A stretch of 64,000 nt of DNA from a bacterium (lineage in GTDB: Bacteria > Desulfobacterota > Deferrisomatia > Deferrisomatales > BM512). The position numbers and the translations under genes were made by a program. The stretch lies in NCBI GenBank assembly GCA_004322275.1, contig SCTA01000013.1, positions 1 to 64,000 of the forward strand. The letters run 5' to 3'. Within the stretch, counting starts at the first letter, position 1; every line of letters begins with the position of its first letter. A model generated the notes under the pieces. That model was not told where the DNA came from. It worked only from the letters and a program-made list of their open reading frames with translations, and did no database searches. Below are positions 8,205 to 16,840 of the stretch, one piece after another.

Positions 8205-11198
8205 TTAAAGAATCTCGTCGAGACTTGAAAGAATCTGGTTTGGCGAATAACCAAACTGTTTCGCCGCCTTGTTCGGGCAGACCGTGACGCAGCTTCCGCA
8301 GGCCTTGCAGAGCACCGCGTCCACCGCCGCCGTTTTCTTCTCCTCGTCTATCTCCCTCGCCCCGTAGGGGCAGGTTTCGACGCAGAGCCCGCACCGGCTG
8401 CAAAGCCGCTCGTCCACGGTGGAGACGTTGAAGGGCGCGGTGAGTTCCCCTGCGCTCAGAAGGGCCGAGAGCCTGGCGCTTGCCGCCCCCGCCTGCGTCA
8501 CCGCCTCGCCGATGTGCTTGGGCGCGTGGGCTGTTCCGGCCACGTAAAGGCCGGGAAGGGTCAGGTCGGTCGTCGCGCTCTTGGCGTTCTTCTCGGTGAA
8601 AAAGCCGTTGTCGTCTATCTCTACGCCGTAGAGTGAGGAGAGCCGCAGGTTCTCCTCTATCGCGGGGACCATGCCGACGGAGAGTACGAGGTAGTCCGGC
8701 ATCTCGGTCAGGGTCTCCCCGAAGGAGGGCTCCAGCCACGAGACCTGAATGGAATTTTCGGCGGCCTCAACGACGGGCGGGTTTCCGGGGTCGAAAGAGG
8801 TGAAAAGGACTCCCTCCTCGCGGGCCTTGCGGTAGAGAAGCTCGTAGTCGCCGTAGGCGCGAAGGTCGCGGTAGAGGATCGTCACCTGCGAATCGGGGCT
8901 AAGTTCCTTTATCTTGCGGGCGTTCTTCAGGGCCTGCGTGCAGCAGACGCGGGAGCAGTAGGGGAGCTTCCCCTCGCCCTCTTCGCGGCTCCCGGCGCAC
9001 TGGATCATCACGACGCTGCCGCCCCGGAAGCAACCTCCGGCGAGGAGTTTTTCCATCCCCTTCTGGGTGATTATCTTCGGGTTTTTGCCGAGGCCGTAAA
9101 CGGCGGGGCTGGCGGGTACGGCTCCGGTGGCGAAGACCACGCCGCCGTGGGCGAGTTCGGCCTCTCCGTCTCCGGTCTCAAGCGTAGTCCTAAAAGCGCC
9201 GATTCTGCCCTTCGCGTTGGTTATTCTCGCGCCGGTGTAGACCTTGACGTTCGGTGCGGCGTTGACCTTTTCAATCAGCGCTTCGACGAACTTTTTGGGG
9301 TCGCCGCCCTTTACTGTGTAGGCGCTGGTCACAGCCAGCCCGCCGAGCTCTTCTTCCTTCTCGACGAGGTAGACCGGGTGGCCGAGAGAGGAGAGCCTGT
9401 GAGCCGCGCTGAGTCCCGCCACGCCGCCGCCGACCACGAGGACGGACTTGTCGGCGGACTCCCGCACGGTCCCGGAAAAACCTGTGAGTTCCGAGGATTT
9501 AAGCGCCGAACGGACCGAGGCGAGAGGAGCCGCCGGGTCGCCGGTCATCACGGCCTCGCGCAGGCTGGAGAATTCCAGCGCCCCTTCATGCACCCCCATC
9601 GTCTTAAACATATGGCGGTAGTGGTCTTCGACTATCCGCTCGGTGCAGGCGGCCAGGACGAGGCGATTCGGCTCCTTTTCGGCGAAGAGGGAGCGGACCT
9701 CGCTCATTCCGGCCTTGGAGCAGGCGTGGGAGACGCGCTCTACGAAAGCGACGGAGGGATCGACCGAGATCTCACCGGCCAGCACGTCGAAGGGAACTTT
9801 TGAAGTGTTGAAGCCGTCGCACTCGCAGAGCACGACCCCGATCTTCGGCGCTTCCTCCCGCCAGTCGGCGGGCGTGGGGGCGGCGGCGAGTCCTTCCGAA
9901 GCGGGAGCGTTCAGAAGCTCTCCCGCGAGGGCCGCCGCGAGGGAGCCCTCCTGCGTGGCGTCGGGTATGTCCTTCGCGCCGGAGAGGTTTCCGCAGACGA
10001 AGAGGCCGGGAAGCCCCGTTTCGCAGGGGGTGAACTCGCCGCAGGAGTAGCCGTTGGGCGAAAGGGTCAGGCCGAAAACTCCCGCCAGCTTTTTCGCCCC
10101 CTCGCCCTGCGTGAAACCTGCTGAGAGGACCACAAGCTCGTGGCGGCGAAGGACGGGTTTCCCCCCCTCGCGCACCTCTATATCGAGGTCGCCCGTCGCC
10201 GGGCTGTGCCGTATCACCGAGGGGATGGCGCGGACAAACTCGATGCCGAGTTCTTTGGCCTTCGTGTAGTATTTTTCGTAATCCTTGCCGAAGGCGCGGA
10301 TGTCCATGTAGTAGACGGTGACGGTAAGCTCCGGCGAGCGCTCCTTGACGAAAAGGGCCTGTTTGAGCGCGAACATGCAGCAGACGCTGTAGCAGTGGGG
10401 CCTGCCGTAAGCCGGGTCGCGGGAGCCGACGCACTGGATGAAGGCGAGGCTGCCCGGGGTCTTTCCGTCGCCGGGGCGGACAGGGAGGCCGAGCGAGGGC
10501 GAACCCGCGGCCAGCATGCGCTCGAACTTCACCGCCGAAAGGACGTTGGGGTAGCGGTTGTAGCCGAATTCCCCCTTGCCGGAGGCGGGGTAAATCTCCG
10601 CGCCAAAGGAGAGGATAACCGCCTTCCCTTCTATCGTGCGGGAGCTTACGGGAGCGTCGAGGTCGATTGCGCCTGACTTGCAGGCCGAGACGCACTTGCC
10701 GCAGCGGGTGCAGTTCTCGCTGTCGATGGCGTACCCCTTGGCGATGGCTTTGGGGTAGTAGCGGTAGACCGCCTTCCGGGTCTCAAGCCCTTCGCCGAAC
10801 TCGCGCTTCACCTCTACCGGGCAGACGGCCTCGCAGGCGCCGCAATCGGTGCATTTTTCCGGATTCACCCGGGACGGGGCGCAGGAGAGGTGTAGTTTCC
10901 AGTTCTCCCCGCTCCTTTCGGCGCTCGAAACCGTGGCGGAGGATATCGTCTCGACGTTCTCGTGGAGGTGGCACTGGAGGAAGGGGCAATAGGTCGGCGT
11001 GTCGCACGCCATGAAGCACAGGCCGCACGACTGGGTCGGAAACTGGTTGTCCAGAAGCGGAAAGAGCCCGCCCACGGAAGGAGCGCTGTCCACCAGAAAG
11101 ACCTGGTGGCCTCTCGCGGCGAGGGCGAGCGAGGCCTGCATCCCCGCAGGGCCGCCACCCACGACAACCGCAGTGTTTTCGGCTTTTATTTCCTTCAT
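8205..11198 (-). CDS. hdrA: Fused HdrA'-HdrA electron-bifurcating flavoprotein
   Basis: A 997-residue fusion of two HdrA-type units, about 1.5-2 times a normal HdrA. Residues 1-430: FAD fold (VVVGGGPAGM 11-20), inserted ferredoxin with cysteine sets near 116-126 and 163-173, and a cysteine patch at 58-76. Residues ~452-570: the HdrA N-terminal domain (IGVVLCECDG). Residues ~585-880: second FAD fold (VLVVGGGVAG). Residues ~910-955: two [4Fe-4S] motifs (CSRCGLCVETCP, CKACGSCVTVCP). HdrA is the flavin site for bifurcation in HdrABC complexes. Its two halves correspond in order to the separate genes at 14562-15950 and 12738-14477. It follows hdrC-hdrB and precedes mvhD on the same strand. Confidence 0.93.
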   Translation of the reverse strand: MKEIKAENTAVVVGGGPAGMQASLALAARGHQVFLVDSAPSVGGLFPLLDNQFPTQSCGLCFMACDTPTYCPFLQCHLHENVETISSATVSSAERSGENWKLHLSCAPSRVNPEKCTDCGACEAVCPVEVKREFGEGLETRKAVYRYYPKAIAKGYAIDSENCTRCGKCVSACKSGAIDLDAPVSSRTIEGKAVILSFGAEIYPASGKGEFGYNRYPNVLSAVKFERMLAAGSPSLGLPVRPGDGKTPGSLAFIQCVGSRDPAYGRPHCYSVCCMFALKQALFVKERSPELTVTVYYMDIRAFGKDYEKYYTKAKELGIEFVRAIPSVIRHSPATGDLDIEVREGGKPVLRRHELVVLSAGFTQGEGAKKLAGVFGLTLSPNGYSCGEFTPCETGLPGLFVCGNLSGAKDIPDATQEGSLAAALAGELLNAPASEGLAAAPTPADWREEAPKIGVVLCECDGFNTSKVPFDVLAGEISVDPSVAFVERVSHACSKAGMSEVRSLFAEKEPNRLVLAACTERIVEDHYRHMFKTMGVHEGALEFSSLREAVMTGDPAAPLASVRSALKSSELTGFSGTVRESADKSVLVVGGGVAGLSAAHRLSSLGHPVYLVEKEEELGGLAVTSAYTVKGGDPKKFVEALIEKVNAAPNVKVYTGARITNAKGRIGAFRTTLETGDGEAELAHGGVVFATGAVPASPAVYGLGKNPKIITQKGMEKLLAGGCFRGGSVVMIQCAGSREEGEGKLPYCSRVCCTQALKNARKIKELSPDSQVTILYRDLRAYGDYELLYRKAREEGVLFTSFDPGNPPVVEAAENSIQVSWLEPSFGETLTEMPDYLVLSVGMVPAIEENLRLSSLYGVEIDDNGFFTEKNAKSATTDLTLPGLYVAGTAHAPKHIGEAVTQAGAASARLSALLSAGELTAPFNVSTVDERLCSRCGLCVETCPYGAREIDEEKKTAAVDAVLCKACGSCVTVCPNKAAKQFGYSPNQILSSLDEIL

Positions 11199-11217
11199 TC
11201 TTCGCCTATCAGGGAAC

Positions 11218-12045
11218 CTAAAAAAGGCCCGCCGGATTTATAAGATGTTTTCCCCACCACTTTTCCCGTCCGGGACACTGGAGGGCTTCGCCAATAAGCT
11301 CGGTGATGTAGAGCACCGGGATGCTGGTTTCGGCCTGCCGCATGTCGAGGTTGGCCTGGCAGAGGCCGCAGGAGACTACTATCGCGTCCGCGCCAGCCTC
11401 TTTGGCCGCCGCCCCGAGCTTCGAGACCAGCTCGCTGCAGTGCTTCCCGTGGCTGATGCCGAGGTCGGCCCCGCAGCAGTCCACCTTGTAGGACCAGTCC
11501 AGCGCCGTCGCGCCCGCCGCCTCGCAGGCCATTTCCAGAGTCATGGGATTTTCCCACTCGGTGGAGCCCGCTATTTCCGGCGGCCTGACCATCTGGCAGC
11601 CGTAGTAGGCGACGACCTTGAGGCCGGTGAGGGGCTTTTTAACCTTCGAGCGAAGCTCCTCGATGGCTCCGGGGCGGTTGAAAAAATCGACCAGCGACCA
11701 GACCTCGACGCCCTTCCCGTACTCCTCGCCGAGGGACTCTTCGAGTTTCCTGGCTTCCTCGCCGCCCTCCCTGAAGACCGAAAGGGCGTTGCGGACGTTG
11801 CTGAAGCAGCCCGCGCAGGGAGCGATCAGGGTTTTGCCCGCCTTGTTGGCTATGAGGAGGTTTCGGGCGGGCAGCCCGAGGGAGAGGAACCTGTCCACGA
11901 CGCGGGCGCTGGCCCCGCCGCAGCAGTTCCAGTCCTCGATCTCTTTAAGCTCGTGGCCGAGCGCCGAAAAGACCGCGAGGGTGGATTCGTTGAATTCCCA
12001 CGCGGTGGAGTGCGACGTGCAGCCGGGATAATAGGAAAATTCCAT
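11218..12045 (-). CDS. hdrB: Heterodisulfide-reductase-like subunit B (second unit)
   Basis: A 275-residue protein with two CCG domains, which in HdrB hold noncubane [4Fe-4S] clusters that reduce disulfides. Motifs: CCGGASARVVDRF at 41-53 with CAGCFSN near 77-83, and CCGADLGISHG in the second half with SCGLCQANLD further on. It starts only 3 bp after the hdrC stop (TAGAGCATG) and is followed by the fused hdrA. It is paralogous to the HdrB at 15956-16831. The physiological disulfide or thiol partner is unknown: methanogen coenzymes are not expected in this organism. Confidence 0.93.
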   Translation of the reverse strand: MEFSYYPGCTSHSTAWEFNESTLAVFSALGHELKEIEDWNCCGGASARVVDRFLSLGLPARNLLIANKAGKTLIAPCAGCFSNVRNALSVFREGGEEARKLEESLGEEYGKGVEVWSLVDFFNRPGAIEELRSKVKKPLTGLKVVAYYGCQMVRPPEIAGSTEWENPMTLEMACEAAGATALDWSYKVDCCGADLGISHGKHCSELVSKLGAAAKEAGADAIVVSCGLCQANLDMRQAETSIPVLYITELIGEALQCPGREKWWGKHLINPAGLF

Positions 12046-12048
12046 GCT

Positions 12049-12573
12049 CTAGCGCCTTGCTCTTTCTTTGAAGATACCGTCGAGTCTCCCCTTCTCCCGG
12101 ACCTTGCCCGGCCAAAAGGGAATCTTCCCCTTGGCGAAAAGTTTGAGGCCCGCTCCCACGTCGGTGAAGAGGTCCTTCGTGCGCAGCTTGAACTCGACGA
12201 GCATCGAAAGCTCGTGGACCCTGCCGAATCTCTCCACGCTGTTGGCGAAGGACTGGTGGAAGCTCATCACGGCGGGCTCGGCGGCCTTGATACCCTTTTC
12301 GAGCGCCATGTTCCGCATGGCGTCCATCAGCCTCGATATCCGTATCCCGTTGGGGCACCTTGTCCCGCAGGTCTCGCAGCCGATGCACATCCAGATGGCG
12401 CAAGAGCCAAGAAGCCCCTCCTCGTCGCCGAGTTGTATTCTTCTTATCACGCCGTGGTTTTGCCACTCGAACCACTTGACGGTGGGGCACCCGGCGGAGC
12501 ACTTGCCGCACTGGTAGCAGGCGTTCAGGTTCTGACCGCTGCGCTCGGCGACCTTCTGGGCGAAACCGTTCAT
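12049..12573 (-). CDS. hdrC: Heterodisulfide-reductase-like subunit C (second unit)
   Basis: A 174-residue electron carrier with two [4Fe-4S] motifs: CYQCGKCSAGCP near residues 19-30 and CIGCETCGTRCPNG around 64-77. HdrC passes electrons from HdrA to HdrB. It is the first gene of the second hdrC-B-A unit and is longer at the C-terminus than the 137-residue paralogue at 16841-17254. Family A repeat copy 3 lies directly upstream of its start, so translation and perhaps transcription of this unit may be affected by the repeat. Confidence 0.92.
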   Translation of the reverse strand: MNGFAQKVAERSGQNLNACYQCGKCSAGCPTVKWFEWQNHGVIRRIQLGDEEGLLGSCAIWMCIGCETCGTRCPNGIRISRLMDAMRNMALEKGIKAAEPAVMSFHQSFANSVERFGRVHELSMLVEFKLRTKDLFTDVGAGLKLFAKGKIPFWPGKVREKGRLDGIFKERARR

Positions 12574-12589
12574 TTAATCTCCGTCACTA

Positions 12590-12732
12590 GGAGGTTGTTG
12601 AAAAACTGCTGTGAGCCTGTGTTTTCGGCGTCGCGTTCTCGCTCGGCGCTCGCCTAACTACCAGTTATGTCTCGCTTCTCGCTGCGCGGCTCCTTGAAAC
12701 CGGGGCTTCTCGCGACGTTTTTCAACACCTCC
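12590..12732. repeat. Dispersed repeat family A, copy 3
   Basis: A 143-bp unit with imperfect inverted ends (GGAGGTTGTTGAAAAACTG on the left, ACGTTTTTCAACACCTCC on the right). It fills the space between hdrA (12738) and hdrC (12573). The interior matches copies at 5386 and 14498. Confidence 0.85.
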
Positions 12733-12737
12733 TGTGG

Positions 12738-14477
12738 TCAGCATCCCTCGCCGGGGCTCCGGGTGAAAACGTCTATCTGCCCGAGGACCTGAACGGGTGA
12801 GTCGTTCTTGAGTCTGCAGGCCTTGTTGGGGCAGGCGGCGACGCAAGCGCCACACCCCTGGCAGAGCGCCTCGTTGACCCTCGAAAAGCGGGCCCGCTCG
12901 TCCACCGTGCGCGCGCCGTAGGGGCAGACCGGGACGCAAAGGCCGCAGGCGGAGCAGATGTCCGGCTCGACCGTCGCGACCAGCGGATCCTGTTCAAGCT
13001 CGTCGCTGGCGAAGAGGGTCTGAATCTTGGAGGAGACGGCCAGCGCCTGCGAAACCGAATCGGTTATGTCCTTGGGGTACTGGGCCGCGCCCGCGAGGTA
13101 GACGCCCATGGTTGAGCTTTCCACCGGGCGAAGCTTGATGTGGCTCTCCTGAAAGAAGCCGTTGTTGTCCACGCTGGCGCGGACAATCTTCGAGAGCTCG
13201 TCAAACCCCTTCGCGGGCTCGAAAGCCATCGCCAGCACCACGAGATCGGCTTCCAGCTCCAGCTTCTCGCCGGTGAGGGTGTCCGCAGTCCAGAGGCGGA
13301 GGGTGCCGCCGTCGCGCCAGACCTTCGAGACCCTGCCGCGCACGTAGACCAGCCCTTCTTTGTCGATGTTCTCCTGACAGTACTCCTCGGTGAGCTTGCA
13401 GTCGGTGCGGATATCCATGTAGGAGATTATCGACTTCGCGCCGGGGTTCTGCGCCGCGAGGAGCTTCGCCTGCTTGTTGGTGTAGAGACAGCATACGCGG
13501 GAGCAGTAGGGCTTGTGGTGCGCCGGGTCGCGCGAGCCGGAACACTGGATGAAGACTACGTTTTTGACGGGTTTTCCGTCCGAGGGACGCCTGACCGGCT
13601 CGCCGCTCTCGAAGCTCTGCTTCAAAAGCCGCTCGAAACCGAGGCCGTCGATTACGTCGGGAAGCTCTCCCGCGCCGTACTCGGCCATCGCCTTCACCGG
13701 GTAAAGATCGTAGCCGGAGGCGACCACCACCGCGCCGAGGCTCTCCTTCGAGACGACCGGCCCGTCTTCCCCCTTCGTCTCTATCGTCACCTCGAAGTTT
13801 CCGACGTAGCCGGTTACTTCCTTTACCTCGCTATTCAGCATCAGGCGGATATTCTCGTGGCTCGCCAGTTCTTTCGCCCGCTCCTCGATTAGTTCGGAGG
13901 CGTTCTCGTGGTAGGGAAAGGTGCGGGAGATATGGCGGAGCTTCCCGCCGGGCTGGCTGCCTCGCTCGACCACCACGACTTCGTAACCGGCGGAAGCGAG
14001 TTCGAGCGCCGAGGTCATTCCGGCGATGCCCGCGCCGATTACCAGCGCGCGCCGCGTAATCGGGACGCGGATGGCTTCGAGGGCGGCGTTTCTACGCACC
14101 TTGTCCATCGTAGCGAGGATTATGTTGAAGGCCTTTTTGGTGGCTGTCTCTTTTTCGTTCTGGTGGACCCAGGAGCACTGCTCGCGGATGTTCGCTATCT
14201 CGACGAGGAAGGGGTTCAGGCCCGCGAGATAGGCCGCCTTGCGGAAAGTTTTTTCGTGCATCCGGGGGGAGCAGGAGGCGACGACGACGCGGTTGAGGTT
14301 CTTCTCGCGTATCGCGCTCTTTATTATCTCCTGACCGGGGTCGGAGCACATGTACATGTAGTTCTGGGCGTGGGCGACGCCGGGGGTCTTTTGCAACTGC
14401 TCGACAAGAGCGTTCACGTCGACCGTGCCCGCTATGTTCGACCCGCACCAGCAGATGAATACGCCGATTCTTTCCAT
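12738..14477 (-). CDS. hdrA: HdrA-type flavoprotein with C-terminal ferredoxin (first unit, separate gene)
   Basis: A 579-residue HdrA homologue. Domains: HdrA N-terminal domain (IGVFICWCGSN at 4-14), FAD/NAD fold beginning ALVIGAGIAGM near 143, a VFIQCSGSRDPAHHKPYCSR region typical of the family, and two C-terminal [4Fe-4S] motifs (CSACGLCVPVCP, CQGCGACVAACP). It lacks the cysteine patch after the FAD loop that HdrA' and the first half of the fusion carry. It corresponds to the second half of the 997-residue fusion. Family A repeats flank it on both sides (14498-14642 upstream, 12590-12732 downstream). Confidence 0.93.
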   Translation of the reverse strand: MERIGVFICWCGSNIAGTVDVNALVEQLQKTPGVAHAQNYMYMCSDPGQEIIKSAIREKNLNRVVVASCSPRMHEKTFRKAAYLAGLNPFLVEIANIREQCSWVHQNEKETATKKAFNIILATMDKVRRNAALEAIRVPITRRALVIGAGIAGMTSALELASAGYEVVVVERGSQPGGKLRHISRTFPYHENASELIEERAKELASHENIRLMLNSEVKEVTGYVGNFEVTIETKGEDGPVVSKESLGAVVVASGYDLYPVKAMAEYGAGELPDVIDGLGFERLLKQSFESGEPVRRPSDGKPVKNVVFIQCSGSRDPAHHKPYCSRVCCLYTNKQAKLLAAQNPGAKSIISYMDIRTDCKLTEEYCQENIDKEGLVYVRGRVSKVWRDGGTLRLWTADTLTGEKLELEADLVVLAMAFEPAKGFDELSKIVRASVDNNGFFQESHIKLRPVESSTMGVYLAGAAQYPKDITDSVSQALAVSSKIQTLFASDELEQDPLVATVEPDICSACGLCVPVCPYGARTVDERARFSRVNEALCQGCGACVAACPNKACRLKNDSPVQVLGQIDVFTRSPGEGC

Positions 14478-14497
14478 TATTTAACGCTCCCGGCTTT

Positions 14498-14642
14498 GGG
14501 AGGCTGTTTAAAAACTGTTGCGAGCCCGGTTTTCTGCGTCGCGTGCTCGCTCGTCGCTCGCCTAACCACTTGTTATGTCTCGCTTCTCGCTCCGCGTCTC
14601 CTTGAAACCCGGGCTTCTCTCGACGTTTTTAAAAAGCCTCCC
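14498..14642. repeat. Dispersed repeat family A, copy 4 (overlaps hdrA' 3' end)
   Basis: The best-preserved copy, 145 bp, with inverted ends GGGAGGCTGTTTAAAAACTG and CGACGTTTTTAAAAAGCC plus TCCC. The hdrA' reading frame runs from 14642 into the repeat and stops at 14562-14564, so the repeat encodes the last ~27 residues and stop codon of that protein. Confidence 0.88.
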
Positions 14643-15950
14643 GGATCTCGCCAAAAGAGCCTGAACCCTTGAAGCGGCGGCGGAGCCGTGGGCCGAGGAG
14701 TCCGCTATGTCCCGGGGGCCCTGCGCGCAGCCCGCGATGAAGATCCCTTCCTTCGCGGTGTCCATCGAGCCCGTCTTGTAGTGGGATTCCTTCAGAAAAC
14801 CGCTCTGGTCGGTTTCGATGCCGAGCGTTTTCGCAAGCTCTTCCTGGCCGGGGCCGGGGACTATCGCGGTGGCGAGCACGACCATGTCGGCGCGAATTTC
14901 GACGGCCTTTCCGAGCAGCGTATCCACGCCCTCGACCACTATCTGCTCACCGTCGCGGTAGAGCCTGCTCACCCTGCCGCGCAGGTAGACCAGACCTTCC
15001 TCCTCGACCGACTGCTGGATGAACTCCTCGTAGCCCTTGCCGGTGGCGCGGACGTCCATGAAGAGGACAAAGGCCTTGCCGTGGTGGACCTTGTGCTTGT
15101 AGAGGCGTGCGTGCTTGCCGGTGTACATGCAGCAAACGCGCGAGCAATAAGGCTTGTGGTGGGCCGGGTCGCGGGAGCCGACGCACTGGATGAAGACCAC
15201 CGACTCGGGGACCTTTCCGTCGGAGGGTCTTCTCACCTCGCCGCCGGTGGGACCCGAGGCGGAGCACATGCGCTCCATCGCGAGCCCGTCGATTACGTCG
15301 GGTATCTCGCCGTAACCGTACTCGGGGAGGGCGCTCATAGGGTAAAGATCGAAACCGGTGGCGACGATGACCGCCGAAACCTCCTCTTCGACGAAGGATT
15401 CCTTCATCTCGTAGTCGATTGCGCCGACGGGGCATATCTTCTTGCAGACTCCGCACTTGCCGGAGGTGAGGAAGCGGCAGTTTTCGGCGTCTATTACCGG
15501 CTTGTTGGGTATCGCCTGTGGGGAAAGGGTGTAGATCGCCTTCTTGACGCCGACGCCGCGCTCGAAAGGGTTGGTCTTCACCTTCTTCGGGCAGGCTTCC
15601 TGGCACGCGCCGCAGCCGGTGCACTTCTTGAAGTCCACGTAGGAGGGGATGCGGCGAATCTTTACCTTGAAGTTCCCCGCCTCGCCTTCGAGGCCGACGA
15701 CCTCGGAGTAGGCGAGAAGCCTGATGTTCGGGTGCTGCCCGGTCTCGACGGTTCTGGGCGTCAGAGTACACTGGGCGCAGTCGAGGGTGGGAAAGGTCTC
15801 GGAGAGCTGGAGCATCCTCCCGCCGACGGAGGGAAGGCGCTCGACCATCACTACCTCGTTCCCCGCCTCGGCGAGGTCGAGGGCGGCGGTGATGCCGGTT
15901 ATCCCCCCGCCGATGACGAGAACCCTTGGTTTTTCCGGAGTCAACGCCAC
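14562..15950 (-). CDS. hdrA: HdrA'-type flavoprotein with inserted ferredoxin (first unit)
   Basis: A 462-residue HdrA homologue without the N-terminal HdrA domain. The GTG at 15948-15950 is chosen because GGAG lies 8 bases upstream, directly after the hdrB stop; the frame open farther upstream overlaps hdrB and reads as nonsense. Domains: FAD fold (VLVIGGGITGI at 10-20), cysteine patch FPTLDCAQCTL, ferredoxin insert with CTGCGACQEACP and CGVCKKICP, and the VFIQCVGSRDPAHH region. It matches the first half of the 997-residue fusion. Its final ~27 residues (from GRLFKNVERSPGF on) are encoded by repeat family A copy 4 and have no counterpart in the fusion. Confidence 0.9.
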   Translation of the reverse strand: MALTPEKPRVLVIGGGITGITAALDLAEAGNEVVMVERLPSVGGRMLQLSETFPTLDCAQCTLTPRTVETGQHPNIRLLAYSEVVGLEGEAGNFKVKIRRIPSYVDFKKCTGCGACQEACPKKVKTNPFERGVGVKKAIYTLSPQAIPNKPVIDAENCRFLTSGKCGVCKKICPVGAIDYEMKESFVEEEVSAVIVATGFDLYPMSALPEYGYGEIPDVIDGLAMERMCSASGPTGGEVRRPSDGKVPESVVFIQCVGSRDPAHHKPYCSRVCCMYTGKHARLYKHKVHHGKAFVLFMDVRATGKGYEEFIQQSVEEEGLVYLRGRVSRLYRDGEQIVVEGVDTLLGKAVEIRADMVVLATAIVPGPGQEELAKTLGIETDQSGFLKESHYKTGSMDTAKEGIFIAGCAQGPRDIADSSAHGSAAASRVQALLARSGRLFKNVERSPGFKETRSEKRDITSG

Positions 15951-15955
15951 GCCGG

Positions 15956-16831
15956 TTACTCCAGAAGGCCGCGCGCGCGAAGCGCCGGGAAGGGATCGAC
16001 GCAGTGGCGGTCCTTCGAGATGGCTTCCTTGCCGCCGCCGAGCGCCAGCATCAGAAGCTCGGTGAAGTAGAGGACCGGCAGGGGCTTGAAGGCGGCCGCC
16101 GTTTCGGCGATCTCCTTTTGCCTGTCTTCGAGGTTGAACTGGCAGAGTGGGCAGGCGGTGATTATCAGGTCGGCCCCGTTCTTTCTCGCCGATTCCAGTA
16201 TCTCGGCGGAGCAGCGGGTCGCCGTCGCCTCGGAGTTCAGCACCTGAAAGGCGCCGCAGCACTCGGCCTTGAGCGGGTAATCCACGACCTCCGCGCCGAG
16301 GGCCTTTATCAGCCCCTCGAAGATCGTCGGCCTGTCGGGGTCGTCCATTCCCATCTCCGCCGCGGGGCGAAGGAGCAGGCAGCCGTAAAAGGGTGCAATC
16401 CTCAGTCCGGCGAGGGGTTTTTCGACCTTTTCCGCGACCTTTTCAAAGCCGATGATGTCGCGCAGCACTTCGAGGTAGTGAGTGACCTCCACCTTAGGGT
16501 CGTAGCTCTCTTCGAGGAAGGAGACGACGGTGTTTCTTCTGGCCTCGTCCGTCTTCAAAACGTGGTTGGTGCGCTTGAGGACGTTGTGGCAGACCGCGCA
16601 GAGGGTGACGAGCCTATCCTCTCCAGCCTTGAGGGTGTTGCAAAGAGCCCTTGAGGGGGAGAGGAGGGCCATGTTGTTGTCGGCGGCAAGGGGAAAGGTC
16701 GCCCCGCAGCAGGTCCACTCGTCGAGCTCTTCGAGGCTAAACCCCAGCTTTTCTGCCGCGGCCCTGCCGGAGTCGTCGAAATCCTTGCCCTTGGTGTAAA
16801 GGGTGCAGCCCGGAAAGTATTTGAATTTCAT
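15956..16831 (-). CDS. hdrB: Heterodisulfide-reductase-like subunit B (first unit)
   Basis: A 291-residue protein with two CCG domains for noncubane [4Fe-4S] clusters: CCGATFPLAADN near 41 and CCGAFQVLNSEA near 204, each with companion cysteines (CAVCHN, CPLCQFN). It starts FKYFPGCTLY as in the family. It lies between hdrC and hdrA' on the minus strand. Presumed to accept electrons from HdrC and reduce a disulfide or another acceptor. It is about 16 residues longer than its paralogue at 11218-12045. Confidence 0.93.
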   Translation of the reverse strand: MKFKYFPGCTLYTKGKDFDDSGRAAAEKLGFSLEELDEWTCCGATFPLAADNNMALLSPSRALCNTLKAGEDRLVTLCAVCHNVLKRTNHVLKTDEARRNTVVSFLEESYDPKVEVTHYLEVLRDIIGFEKVAEKVEKPLAGLRIAPFYGCLLLRPAAEMGMDDPDRPTIFEGLIKALGAEVVDYPLKAECCGAFQVLNSEATATRCSAEILESARKNGADLIITACPLCQFNLEDRQKEIAETAAAFKPLPVLYFTELLMLALGGGKEAISKDRHCVDPFPALRARGLLE

Positions 16832-16840
16832 GTAGATGAC

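Noticed and set aside
3690-16070. Long open frames antisense to the TCA/Hdr genes (several of 300-550 codons, e.g. 3690-4991, 6584-8188, 10999-12657, 14688-16070)
   Set aside because: They mirror well-supported genes on the minus strand, have low-complexity Arg/Gly/Ala/Asp-rich translations and no family similarity. GC-rich codon use makes such shadows common.
14562-16262. Longer form of the hdrA' gene starting near 16262
   Set aside because: The extra ~100 codons overlap hdrB and encode Arg/Pro-rich nonsense; the GTG at 15948-15950 has a proper ribosome site right after the hdrB stop.
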